From assembly GCF_021044795.1 (NCBI RefSeq), contig NZ_JAJNOP010000003.1: a DNA stretch of 64,000 nt. One strand, given 5' to 3'. Of the stretch, positions 31,678-39,734 are shown piece by piece (the stretch's first letter is position 1; each line of letters begins with the position of its first letter). The DNA is from Acidaminococcus hominis. GTDB taxonomy: Bacteria > Bacillota > Negativicutes > Acidaminococcales > Acidaminococcaceae. The notes beneath the pieces are model-generated. The model was not told the origin of the DNA. It saw only the letters and a program-made list of their open reading frames with translations, and did no database searches. A program made the translations under genes and the position numbers.

Positions 31678-34600
31678 TTACTCCGTTTTCAGATCTTGCA
31701 GCGCAATGACGCTGTTGATCCGCTGGTGGGCCATAGCCGCCATAGCGTGCTGGAGAGCCCGGACCGTATCCAGGGAAGTCAGGCAGGGAATGGCGTGTTC
31801 TACCGTGGACCGACGAATCTTGAAGCCATCCCGGCTGGCATCCTGGCCATGGGTGAAGGTGTTCACTACCATGCAGATGCGGCCTTCCTTGATATCGTCC
31901 AGCAGGTTGGGCTTGCCGGCGCTGGCTTTTTCCACATGGCTTACAGGAATCCCGTGACTCTTCAGGTATTCTGCGGTGCCCTTGGTAGCAGCCAGGTCAT
32001 AGCCCAGGTCTGTAAAGCCCTTGGCAATGGGTACTACTTCTTCCTTATCCTGGTTGGCTACGGTAATGAGGATGGTTCCTTTTTCCGGTACTTCGATGCC
32101 GGCAGCAATGCAGGCCTTGTACAGGGCTTTGGGGAACTTGTCATCGATGCACATGACTTCACCGGTGGATTTCATTTCAGGTCCCAAGGTGATGTCCACA
32201 TCGGTCATCTTGTTGAAGGAGAACACCGGAGCCTTCACCGCCACGTAATCCGGGAAAGGTTTCAGGCCGGCCTTCAGGCCCTGTTCCGGCAGGCTGACGC
32301 CCATGGCGCATTTGGTGGCCACGTCCACCATGGAGATGCCGGTAACCTTGCTCAGGAAGGGTACGGTACGGCTGGATCTGGGGTTCACTTCAATGACGTA
32401 CAGCTGGTCGTCCCGGACGATGTACTGGATATTGATCAGGCCGTGTACAGAAAGGCCCAGGGCCAGTTTGTTGGTATGGTCAATGATGGTGTCGATGATG
32501 TGCTGGCTGAGAGTCCGGGGCGGATATACCGCGATGCTGTCCCCGGAGTGGACCCCGGCTCTTTCCACGTGTTCCATAATCCCAGGAATCAGGACGTTCT
32601 TGCCGTCGCAGATGGCGTCCACTTCCACTTCGGTGCCCATCAGGTAATGGTCCACCAGTACAGGGTGTTCATGGGAAGCCTTAACGGCGTTGTTCATATA
32701 GTAGCGCAGTTCTTCCGGGTTGTAGACGATTTCCATGGCCCGGCCGCCCAGTACGTAGGAAGGACGCACCATCACAGGATAACCGACTTTTTCGGCAGCC
32801 TTCAGGGCGCCGTCAATATCAAATACGGTGCAGCCTTTGGGACGGTCGATGTTCACGGCGGTGAGCAGCTGTTCAAACCGTTCCCGGTCTTCTGCCCGGT
32901 CAATATCGTCTACAGAGGTACCCAGAATCTTCACGCCGCATTCGTGCAGGGGGCCGGCCAGGTTAATGGCGGTCTGGCCGCCGAATTGGACGATAACCCC
33001 TTCCGGCTGCTCCCGGTCGATCACGTTCAGTACGTCTTCCAGGGTCAGCGGTTCAAAGTACAGCCGGTCAGCGGTATCAAAGTCCGTGCTGACGGTTTCT
33101 GGGTTGTTGTTGATGATGATGGTTTCGTAGCCCAGGTCCTTCAGGGCCCACACGGAGTGTACGGAGCAGTAGTCGAATTCTACGCCCTGGCCAATCCGGA
33201 TAGGACCGGAACCCAGCACAACCACCTTTTTCTTGTCGGTGTCTTCCACTTCGTCCTCTACCCCATAGGTGGAATAGTAGTAGGGCGTTTCCGCATCGAA
33301 CTCGGCGGCGCAGGTATCTACCATCTTGAAGGTAGGAATGATCTTCCATTCTTTCCGCAGGCTGCGGATTTCCAGGCCCTTCTTGCCGGTAAAGTGGCCA
33401 ATGGCCTCATCGGCAAAGCCTCTTACCTTGGCTTCCCGGAGCAGTTCCGGGGTCAGGGGGCCGGCAGCCAGCTGCTTTTCGATTTCGGTAATATGGCGAA
33501 TCTTCCGCAGGAAGAACTTGTCAATCTTGGTGATGTCGTGGGCTTGGTCCACGGTCATGCCTCTGCGGAACGCTTCAGCAATGGTGAACAGCCGCTCATC
33601 GTCCACTTTCTTTACCTTTGCAAACACTTCGGCGTCGGTAAGCTTGTGGAGTTCGGGCATATCCATATGGATCAGGCCGATTTCCAGGGACCGCACTGCC
33701 TTCAGCAGGCCGGCTTCCATGTTCCGTTCAATGGCCATGACTTCGCCGGTGGCCTTCATCTGGGTGCCCAGGGTATGGTCAGCATGAACGAACTTGTCAA
33801 AGGGCCAGCGGGGAATCTTCAGGACCACATAGTCCAGGGTGGGTTCGAAGCAGGCAGAGGTCTTCTTGGTAACGGCATTTTCGATTTCGTCCAGGGTGTA
33901 GCCGGCTGCAATCTTGGAGGCCACTTTGGCAATGGGATAGCCCGTTGCCTTGGAAGCCAGGGCAGAAGAACGGCTGACCCGGGGATTTACTTCAATAACA
34001 ATGTATTCTTCGGATTCCGGGTTCAGGGCATACTGCACATTGCAGCCCCCTTCTACGCCCAGTTCCCGCACGATGTCGATGGCGGCGGTACGAAGCATCT
34101 GGACTTCCCGATCCGTCAGTGTCTGGCAGGGCGCTACCACGATGCTGTCGCCGGTATGCACGCCCACCGGGTCGATATTTTCCATGTTGCAGACGGTGAT
34201 GCAGTTGTCGGCGCTGTCCCGGATAACCTCGAATTCGATTTCTTTCCAGCCTGCCACGCTGCGTTCAATCAGGGCCTGGCCAATCAGGGAGTACATCAGA
34301 CCCTTGGTGGTGATATCGTCCAGTTCTTCGTCGTTGTGGGCAATACCGCCGCCGGTGCCGCCCAGGGTGTAGGCCGGGCGCACAATCAGGGGGTAGCCTG
34401 CGGTCTTGGCAAATTCCTTGGCCTCAGCCACGCTTTCCACAATGGTGCTGGGAGGAATGGGCTGGTGCAGTTTTTCCATGGTTTCCTTGAACAGTTCTCT
34501 GTCCTCGGCTTTCATGATGCTGGCAATCTGGGTGCCCAGCAGCTGCACGTTGTATTTTTTCAGGATGCCTTTTTTATCCAGCTCAATGGCCAGGTTCAGG

Positions 34601-34884
34601 CCCATTTGGCCGCCCAGGGTGGCCAGCAGGGAATCCGGGCGTTCCTTGGCAATAACGCTTTCCAAAAATTCCACATCCAGGGGTTCTACATAAACCCGGT
34701 CGGCAATGTGTACGTCGGTCATAATGGTGGCCGGGTTGCTGTTGACCAGCACCACTTCCAGCCCTTCTTCTTTCAGGGCCCGGCAAGCCTGGGTCCCTGC
34801 ATAGTCAAACTCTGCAGCCTGGCCGATAATGATAGGACCGGAACCGATTACCATGACTTTCTTGATATTTTCTTTTTTTGGCAT
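31678..34884 (-). CDS. carB: Carbamoyl-phosphate synthase large subunit
   Basis: A full-length 1068-residue protein with two homologous ATP-grasp halves (carboxyphosphate and carbamate domains) and a C-terminal allosteric domain. VMVIGSGPIIIGQAAEFDYA opens the first half, VVVLGSGPIRIGQGVEFDYC the second, ~550 residues apart. NPRVSRSSALASKATGYPIA and NPRSSRTVPFLSKVTGI are the paired metal sites. The C-terminal part (MGTV... region, ~930-1068) is the UMP/ornithine-type allosteric domain. GGAGGGCATTGAT precedes the ATG. Confidence 0.98.
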   Translation of the reverse strand: MPKKENIKKVMVIGSGPIIIGQAAEFDYAGTQACRALKEEGLEVVLVNSNPATIMTDVHIADRVYVEPLDVEFLESVIAKERPDSLLATLGGQMGLNLAIELDKKGILKKYNVQLLGTQIASIMKAEDRELFKETMEKLHQPIPPSTIVESVAEAKEFAKTAGYPLIVRPAYTLGGTGGGIAHNDEELDDITTKGLMYSLIGQALIERSVAGWKEIEFEVIRDSADNCITVCNMENIDPVGVHTGDSIVVAPCQTLTDREVQMLRTAAIDIVRELGVEGGCNVQYALNPESEEYIVIEVNPRVSRSSALASKATGYPIAKVASKIAAGYTLDEIENAVTKKTSACFEPTLDYVVLKIPRWPFDKFVHADHTLGTQMKATGEVMAIERNMEAGLLKAVRSLEIGLIHMDMPELHKLTDAEVFAKVKKVDDERLFTIAEAFRRGMTVDQAHDITKIDKFFLRKIRHITEIEKQLAAGPLTPELLREAKVRGFADEAIGHFTGKKGLEIRSLRKEWKIIPTFKMVDTCAAEFDAETPYYYSTYGVEDEVEDTDKKKVVVLGSGPIRIGQGVEFDYCSVHSVWALKDLGYETIIINNNPETVSTDFDTADRLYFEPLTLEDVLNVIDREQPEGVIVQFGGQTAINLAGPLHECGVKILGTSVDDIDRAEDRERFEQLLTAVNIDRPKGCTVFDIDGALKAAEKVGYPVMVRPSYVLGGRAMEIVYNPEELRYYMNNAVKASHEHPVLVDHYLMGTEVEVDAICDGKNVLIPGIMEHVERAGVHSGDSIAVYPPRTLSQHIIDTIIDHTNKLALGLSVHGLINIQYIVRDDQLYVIEVNPRSSRTVPFLSKVTGISMVDVATKCAMGVSLPEQGLKAGLKPFPDYVAVKAPVFSFNKMTDVDITLGPEMKSTGEVMCIDDKFPKALYKACIAAGIEVPEKGTILITVANQDKEEVVPIAKGFTDLGYDLAATKGTAEYLKSHGIPVSHVEKASAGKPNLLDDIKEGRICMVVNTFTHGQDASRDGFKIRRSTVEHAIPCLTSLDTVRALQHAMAAMAHQRINSVIALQDLKTE

Positions 34885-34885
34885 A

Positions 34886-35956
34886 TCAATGCCCTCCCAT
34901 CATTTTGATAAACCGTTCAAACAAGTAGGCGTTGCCGCTGGGTCCAGGGCAGGCTTCCGGGTGATACTGAACGGTGAAGGTCGGATGATTCAGATACCGG
35001 AGACCTTCAATGGTGCCGTCATTCAGGGAGCGGTTGGTCACTTCCACAGGCAGGCCCTTTAAGGAATCCTCGTCCACCATGAAGCCATGGTTTTGGGAGG
35101 TAATGGTAATTTTGTGGTCCACCAGGTCCCGTACGGGCTGGTTGATGCCCCGGTGGCCAAAGAGCATTTTTTTGGTCTTGGCGCCGTTGGCCAGGGCCAT
35201 GACCTGATGTCCCATGCAGATGCCGAAAATGGGTTTCTTGCCCAGCATTTTCTTCAGGTTTTCGATTTCCACCGTCAGGTCTGCCGGGTCGCCAGGACCG
35301 TTGGACAGGAAAATACCGTCGGGATTGATGGCCAGGACGTCTTCGGCAGGGGTTTCTGCCGGGAATACCGTCAAACGGCAGCCGTAATGTACCAGGGACA
35401 GCAGAATGTTTCTCTTGATACCGTAGTCCATAACGGCTACGTGGTAAGGACCGTCACCCATGGTGTACACTTCTTTGGTGGTCACCTGGGCTACCTGGTC
35501 GTGCCGGTCCGGGGTGGCGAGCAGGGCCTGGACTTCTGCGTCCGGCATATCGGCGGGCACCAGCACTCCCTGGAGGGTACCGTAGGAACGGATTCTCCGG
35601 GTAATGGCCCGGGTATCCACACCGGTAAGCACCGGAATGTCGTTTTTGTCCAGGAAATCCAGTACCGTGCCTTCATCCCGCCAGGAGCTGGGTTCGTCGC
35701 ACAGTTCATCCACAATCAGGCCCTGATAGCAGCAGCCTTCGGATTGCTTAAACAGGTCATTGCAGCCATAGTTTCCGATCAGCGGATAGGTGAAGACTAC
35801 AATTTGTCCATAGAAAGAAGGATCGGTGAGGGTTTCTTGATACCCGCTCATACCGGTAGTGAAAACTACTTCGCCTACAGCATTCCGATTGGCGTACAGG
35901 ATGCCTTCGTAGACGCCGCCGTCCTTCAACACTAACTTACCCTTCATTTTTTGCAT
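34886..35956 (-). CDS. carA: Carbamoyl-phosphate synthase small subunit
   Basis: A 356-residue glutaminase subunit that feeds ammonia to CarB. The N-terminal CPSase_sm domain begins GKLVLKDGGVYEGILY, and the class I amidotransferase domain has GIFLSNGPGDP and KKPIFGICMGHQVMALANGA with the nucleophile Cys, then HPEACPGP for the catalytic His-Glu. The gene overlaps the pyrC end. Start at 35956 has only a weak ribosome site; ATG at 35947, overlapping the pyrC stop (AAATGA), is equally possible. Confidence 0.97.
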   Translation of the reverse strand: MQKMKGKLVLKDGGVYEGILYANRNAVGEVVFTTGMSGYQETLTDPSFYGQIVVFTYPLIGNYGCNDLFKQSEGCCYQGLIVDELCDEPSSWRDEGTVLDFLDKNDIPVLTGVDTRAITRRIRSYGTLQGVLVPADMPDAEVQALLATPDRHDQVAQVTTKEVYTMGDGPYHVAVMDYGIKRNILLSLVHYGCRLTVFPAETPAEDVLAINPDGIFLSNGPGDPADLTVEIENLKKMLGKKPIFGICMGHQVMALANGAKTKKMLFGHRGINQPVRDLVDHKITITSQNHGFMVDEDSLKGLPVEVTNRSLNDGTIEGLRYLNHPTFTVQYHPEACPGPSGNAYLFERFIKMMGGH

Positions 35957-37236
35957 ACTACACCGTCTTTCATAACGAATTGGCCATTTACGATGGTGGC
36001 CGCAGCTTTACCTTTACAATGTTTCCCGTTAAAGGGCGTTACTTTGCCCCGGGTATAGAATTTATTGCTGTCCACAGTCCATTCCTTGTCCAGGTCCAGC
36101 AGGGTGATATCGGCATTTTTGCCCACCTGCAAGGTGCCTGCATCCAGGTTGAACAGCTTGGCCGGGCTGGTGCTCATTTTGTCCACGATTTCGTTGATGG
36201 TGAACTCATGGGTTTGGTACAGCTCGGTAAGAATCACCCCAACAGACGTTTCCAGTCCGCAGAAGCCGTTGGGGGCGTAGCGGAATTCCACATCCTTTTC
36301 TTCCGGCGCATGGGGTGCATGGTCGGTAACGATGGCATCGATGGTGCCATCCTTCAGGGCTTCCCGCAGGGCTTCCACATGGTCCCAAGACCGCAGATGC
36401 GGAGATACCCTGGTGGCGGTGCTGTAGGAGGAGCACATTTCGTCCGTCAAAGTCAGGTGATGGACGGCCACTTCGCAGGTAATGGGAATGCCTTTCTTTT
36501 TGGCCTGGCGTACAATGTCCACGGCGCCCTTGCTGGCGATGTGGGCAATGTGTACGTGGGTGCCGGTATATTCCGCGATGATGGCATCCCGGGCGACGGC
36601 AATGTCTTCTGCAATGGCCGGTACCCCAGGAACCCCCAGGCGGGCGGAAACAGCCCCTTCGTGCATATAGCCTTCGTGGTTCAGTTCCGTTTCAATATCA
36701 TGACAGATGAGTGCTTTATCAAAGATGCCGGCGTATTTGGCAGCCAGCAGCATAATGTGGGCACTGTCCACATAGTGACCATCGTCGGAGAAGGCCATAG
36801 CGCCCCGCATGGCCATATCCCCCATTTCGGTGATTTCCTGTCCCTTTTCGCCTTTGGTGATGGCACCAATGACTTCCACATGGACATAACCTTCTTCTTC
36901 CGCGCGTTTTTTGACGCCGCTGACAATAATGGAGGAATCAATCACCGGTTTGGTATTGGGCATACAGGCTACCCGGGTAATGCCCCCGGCAGCGGCTGCC
37001 ATGGTCCCGGTGACCAGGTCTTCCTTGGCTTCCAGGCCAGGTTCCCGCAAATGGGTGTGCAGGTCAATAAAGCCAGGGGCTACCACAAGGCCCGTGGCAT
37101 CGTAGACTTCGTCGGCGTCCACATCAATGTGGGGAGCCGTTTCCTTGATTTTTCCGTCTTCAATCAACAGATCCAGCACTGCATCCAGATTCTGGCTGGG
37201 ATCTACAAGGCGACCATTCTTAATTATCGTTTTCAA
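35944..37236 (-). CDS. pyrC: Dihydroorotase
   Basis: A 430-residue class I dihydroorotase (amidohydrolase, binuclear zinc). GFIDLHTHLREPGLEAKEDL (~55-74) has the H-x-H metal motif, and TDHAPHAPEEKD the DHAPH catalytic Asp segment. It closes carbamoyl-aspartate to dihydroorotate. The start codon is TTG at 37236, with GGAGGTAAACAAG upstream, and it overlaps the pyrB end by 17 bp. Confidence 0.97.
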   Translation of the reverse strand: MKTIIKNGRLVDPSQNLDAVLDLLIEDGKIKETAPHIDVDADEVYDATGLVVAPGFIDLHTHLREPGLEAKEDLVTGTMAAAAGGITRVACMPNTKPVIDSSIIVSGVKKRAEEEGYVHVEVIGAITKGEKGQEITEMGDMAMRGAMAFSDDGHYVDSAHIMLLAAKYAGIFDKALICHDIETELNHEGYMHEGAVSARLGVPGVPAIAEDIAVARDAIIAEYTGTHVHIAHIASKGAVDIVRQAKKKGIPITCEVAVHHLTLTDEMCSSYSTATRVSPHLRSWDHVEALREALKDGTIDAIVTDHAPHAPEEKDVEFRYAPNGFCGLETSVGVILTELYQTHEFTINEIVDKMSTSPAKLFNLDAGTLQVGKNADITLLDLDKEWTVDSNKFYTRGKVTPFNGKHCKGKAAATIVNGQFVMKDGVVCKK

Positions 37237-38176
37237 CTTGTTTACCTCCCGTCAGCGTCAAGAATAACAGTGCCATCCGTACGGCAACCCCGTTGGTTAC
37301 CTGTTCCCGGATTACGGCCTGGTCAGAGTAGCCGGTTTCCCAGGAAATTTCCAGTCCCCGGTTCATGGGACCCGGGTGCATCACCAGGCAGTCGGGTTTG
37401 GCCAGTTTCATTTTTTCTTCGTTTACCCCAAAAATCCGGGCGTATTCCCGGGGTGTGGGGAACATGCCTTTTTCCTGGCGTTCCAGCTGAATCCGCAGGA
37501 CGTCCACCACGTCGGCGCCCTCAATGGCGTCTTCTACCCGTTTGTGGACGGTGACCCCCAGCGCCTCAGCGTCATGGGGAATCAGGGTCATGGGACCGGC
37601 CACATGGACGTCGGCGCCCAGTTTGGTCCAGGCCGCAATGTTGCTGCGGGCTACCCGGCTGTAGAGGATATCGCCGATGATGGCCATCTTCAGGCCCTTA
37701 AACTTTTTGCCGTGTTCCAGGATGGTGAACATATCCAAAAGGCCCTGGGTGGGATGGGCATGGGCACCGTCCCCGGCGTTGATGACCACGGGACTTGCGA
37801 TATCCGCTGCGTATTTGGCAGCCCCTTCAATGGGGTGCCGCATGACGATGGCATCGCAGGCCATGGCCTGTACGGTCAGGATGGTGTCCTTCAGGCATTC
37901 GCCCTTGGCCACGCTGGAACCTGCGGTAGAAATGTTGATGACATCAGCTCCCAGGTACTTGCCGGCCAGTTCAAAGGACGAACGGGTACGGGTGCTGTTT
38001 TCGTAAAACAGGTTAATGATGGACTTGCCTCGCAGGGAGGGAACCTTTTTAATGTCCCGCTTCATAATTTTTTTCATTTCTGCGGCGGTGCGCATAATGA
38101 GTTCATATTCCTCCACGGACAGGGACGCCAGATCTAGAATATCCCGCCCGGAAAGGCTGACTGCTGCTTTGGTCAT
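37220..38176 (-). CDS. pyrB: Aspartate carbamoyltransferase catalytic chain
   Basis: A 318-residue enzyme joining carbamoyl phosphate and aspartate. FYENSTRTRSSFELAGK (~57-73) is the carbamoyl-phosphate loop, HPTQGLLDMFTI the H-P-x-Q motif, and VMHPGPMNRGLEI the aspartate-loop. No pyrI regulatory gene follows, so control is expected at transcription. It is first in the operon after the PyrR-type leader, with GAGGAGGCTATTCC before the ATG. Confidence 0.98.
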   Translation of the reverse strand: MTKAAVSLSGRDILDLASLSVEEYELIMRTAAEMKKIMKRDIKKVPSLRGKSIINLFYENSTRTRSSFELAGKYLGADVINISTAGSSVAKGECLKDTILTVQAMACDAIVMRHPIEGAAKYAADIASPVVINAGDGAHAHPTQGLLDMFTILEHGKKFKGLKMAIIGDILYSRVARSNIAAWTKLGADVHVAGPMTLIPHDAEALGVTVHKRVEDAIEGADVVDVLRIQLERQEKGMFPTPREYARIFGVNEEKMKLAKPDCLVMHPGPMNRGLEISWETGYSDQAVIREQVTNGVAVRMALLFLTLTGGKQVENDN

Positions 38177-38248
38177 GGAATAGCCTCCTCACTGATTGAC
38201 TGCAAACGCTTTACACAATCCTGCTTCACAACTGTTCAACTTTCCAAA

Positions 38249-38301
38249 AAGGCTTTTATCAACAAAATAAAGCCTTCTCGTCCTAAGACAAGAAGGCTTC
38301 T
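38249..38301 (-). terminator. Attenuator of the pyr operon: two mutually exclusive hairpins
   Basis: On the minus strand hairpin A is AAGCCTTCTTGTC-TTAG-GACGAGAAGGCTT (38270-38300) followed by TATTTTGTT, an intrinsic terminator. Hairpin B (38249-38276) pairs the right arm of A (AAGGCTTTAT) with ATAAAAGCCTT and is followed by TTTTT. The two cannot coexist. They lie between the PyrR-type loop and pyrB. Confidence 0.75.
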
Positions 38302-38331
38302 AAATAGCTCCTGAAATAAAAGTCCCTTTCT

Positions 38332-38347
38332 TAGTCTCACAGGACTA
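38332..38347 (-). promoter_or_regulatory. PyrR-type RNA-binding loop in the pyr leader
   Basis: The minus strand reads TAGTCCTGTGAGACTA. It forms a TAGTC/GACTA stem with loop CTGTGA, and it matches the PyrR anti-antiterminator consensus ARUCCAGAGAGGYU at about 11 of 14 positions. It lies 30 nt upstream of the terminator hairpin. GUCCU can also pair with AGGAC in that hairpin, giving the antiterminator alternative. PyrR with UMP would stabilise this loop and so promote termination; the pyrR gene itself is outside the window. Confidence 0.75.
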
Positions 38348-38378
38348 GATTTAAAGGTAATCATTTGAAGTTGCTACA

Positions 38379-38407
38379 AGTTTACCACGGGAGGCCTAAA
38401 AAGTCAA
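38379..38407 (-). promoter_or_regulatory. pyrBp: Promoter of the pyr operon
   Basis: Minus strand TTGACT (38402-38407) and TAAACT (38379-38384) are separated by exactly 17 bp. It starts transcription ~40 nt upstream of the PyrR loop. The -35 lies within 10-15 bp of the stop codon of the upstream M20 gene (38416). Confidence 0.7.
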
Positions 38408-38415
38408 ACCGCGGC

Positions 38416-39720
38416 TCACTTCGCCTTATTGCCAAAGTGTTTGACCAGATAGGTAATGGTAAAGGCTGTGCGGGGCAAAACATCTTCGTTGAAGTCAAAA
38501 TCACTTTGGTGGTGTCCGGCTTCCAGTTCCGTTCCGTAGAGCATGTAGACAGCTTTTCCGCCGTGGCTTTGTACCCGGCTCATGAAGTAGCAGCAATCTT
38601 CACTGCCGCCTACCTGGTCTTCCAATTTGAGTTCCTTGTAAACGTTCAGAGGTTTGATGAGGTCATAGATTTCCTGGCCCATATCGGCGTCGGAGCCGGA
38701 GGCAGTGGCGCTGCCCATGGGGAGAATTTCCACCTGGACCCCGTACAGGTCTGCAGCGGCCTTCACCATGCGCTTGGCTTCGCTGGCCATATAATCGTTG
38801 ATTTTGGCCGTGGAGCCCCGGGTTTCAAATTTGATTCGGGCATTGGCCGGGATTACGTTCCGGCCGGTACCGGCTTCCAGGACCCCCACATTGATGCGGG
38901 AGACCCCTTCGCTGTGCCGGGCAATGGTATGGAGGGAAATGGCCGCCTGGGCCGCTGCCAGCAAGGCATTGCGGCCTTTTTCCGGGTCGGCGCCGGCATG
39001 GGCGGGAACCCCGGTAAAGACCGCGTCCATTTTATCCGTGGCCAAAAAGCCCGTAGTCATGCAGACCAGGGCGTTGTTCTTTTCAGCTCCCAGGCCGATA
39101 TGGCCGCTGAGGAAGTAGTCCACATCATCCACGATACCGCTGGCCACCATGCCCTTGGCTCCTACCACCCCTTCTTCACCGGGCTGGAAGCAGATTTTCA
39201 AGGTGCCGGCCATTTCGTCCTTGTGGGCTGCCACCAGTTTGGCTACCGCAAGGCCGATGGTGGCGTGACCGTCATGGCCGCAGGCGTGCATCAGGCCGGG
39301 GTGCTGGGAAGCAAAGCACTCTGCAGTGGGCCGGTGCTTTTTGTCCGGGTCCTCTGCCACAAAGAGCGAGTCGATATCAAAGCGCAGGGCAACGGTATTA
39401 CCCGGTTTGGCAAAATGCATGACCCCCACGCAGCCGGTCATGCCGCCTTGCATTTTGGCCACCAGCTCCGGGTCCGCCCCTTCGGCAATGGCCCGTTTGG
39501 CGCATTTTTCCAGCTCCGCTTCAGAAGGTACCAGCATTCTCTCGGAAGCTTTCATAATATCTGCTCCCATAAGCACTTCATACCCCAGTTTCTTCAGTTC
39601 CGTGGCAATGATGCTGGTGGTGCGAAATTCCGTCCAGGCTGTTTCCGGGTGGGCGTGCAGGTCCCGTCGTCTTTTTACCATTTCCTCCCGCAGTCCCATA
39701 GCTTCTTCCAATAAGGTCAT
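38416..39720 (-). CDS. M20 family amidohydrolase, aminobenzoyl-glutamate hydrolase (AbgA)-like
   Basis: A 434-residue zinc hydrolase of the M20D type. RRRDLHAHPETAWTEFRTTS is the N-terminal metal motif, HACGHDGHATIGLAV the second, and QPGEEGVVGAKGMV the catalytic Glu pair; the dimerisation domain lies at ~190-310. The closest known type cleaves p-aminobenzoyl-glutamate or N-acyl amino acids. AAAGGAGGGAAAATC precedes the ATG. It lies 14 bp after a secreted DUF4127 gene, so the two are co-transcribed; the link between them is not known. Confidence 0.88.
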   Translation of the reverse strand: MTLLEEAMGLREEMVKRRRDLHAHPETAWTEFRTTSIIATELKKLGYEVLMGADIMKASERMLVPSEAELEKCAKRAIAEGADPELVAKMQGGMTGCVGVMHFAKPGNTVALRFDIDSLFVAEDPDKKHRPTAECFASQHPGLMHACGHDGHATIGLAVAKLVAAHKDEMAGTLKICFQPGEEGVVGAKGMVASGIVDDVDYFLSGHIGLGAEKNNALVCMTTGFLATDKMDAVFTGVPAHAGADPEKGRNALLAAAQAAISLHTIARHSEGVSRINVGVLEAGTGRNVIPANARIKFETRGSTAKINDYMASEAKRMVKAAADLYGVQVEILPMGSATASGSDADMGQEIYDLIKPLNVYKELKLEDQVGGSEDCCYFMSRVQSHGGKAVYMLYGTELEAGHHQSDFDFNEDVLPRTAFTITYLVKHFGNKAK

Positions 39721-39734
39721 GATTTTCCCTCCTT

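Noticed and set aside
30063..31957. Two overlapping long plus-strand frames opposite pyrD and pyrK
   Set aside because: Shadows of the pyr operon, Pro/Arg/Ser-rich in one frame and His/Gly-rich in the other.
31378..34908. Very long plus-strand open frame opposite carB
   Set aside because: It is the antisense shadow of carB. The minus strand has complete family motifs along its whole length, while this frame has none and a His/Gly/Gln-rich biased composition.
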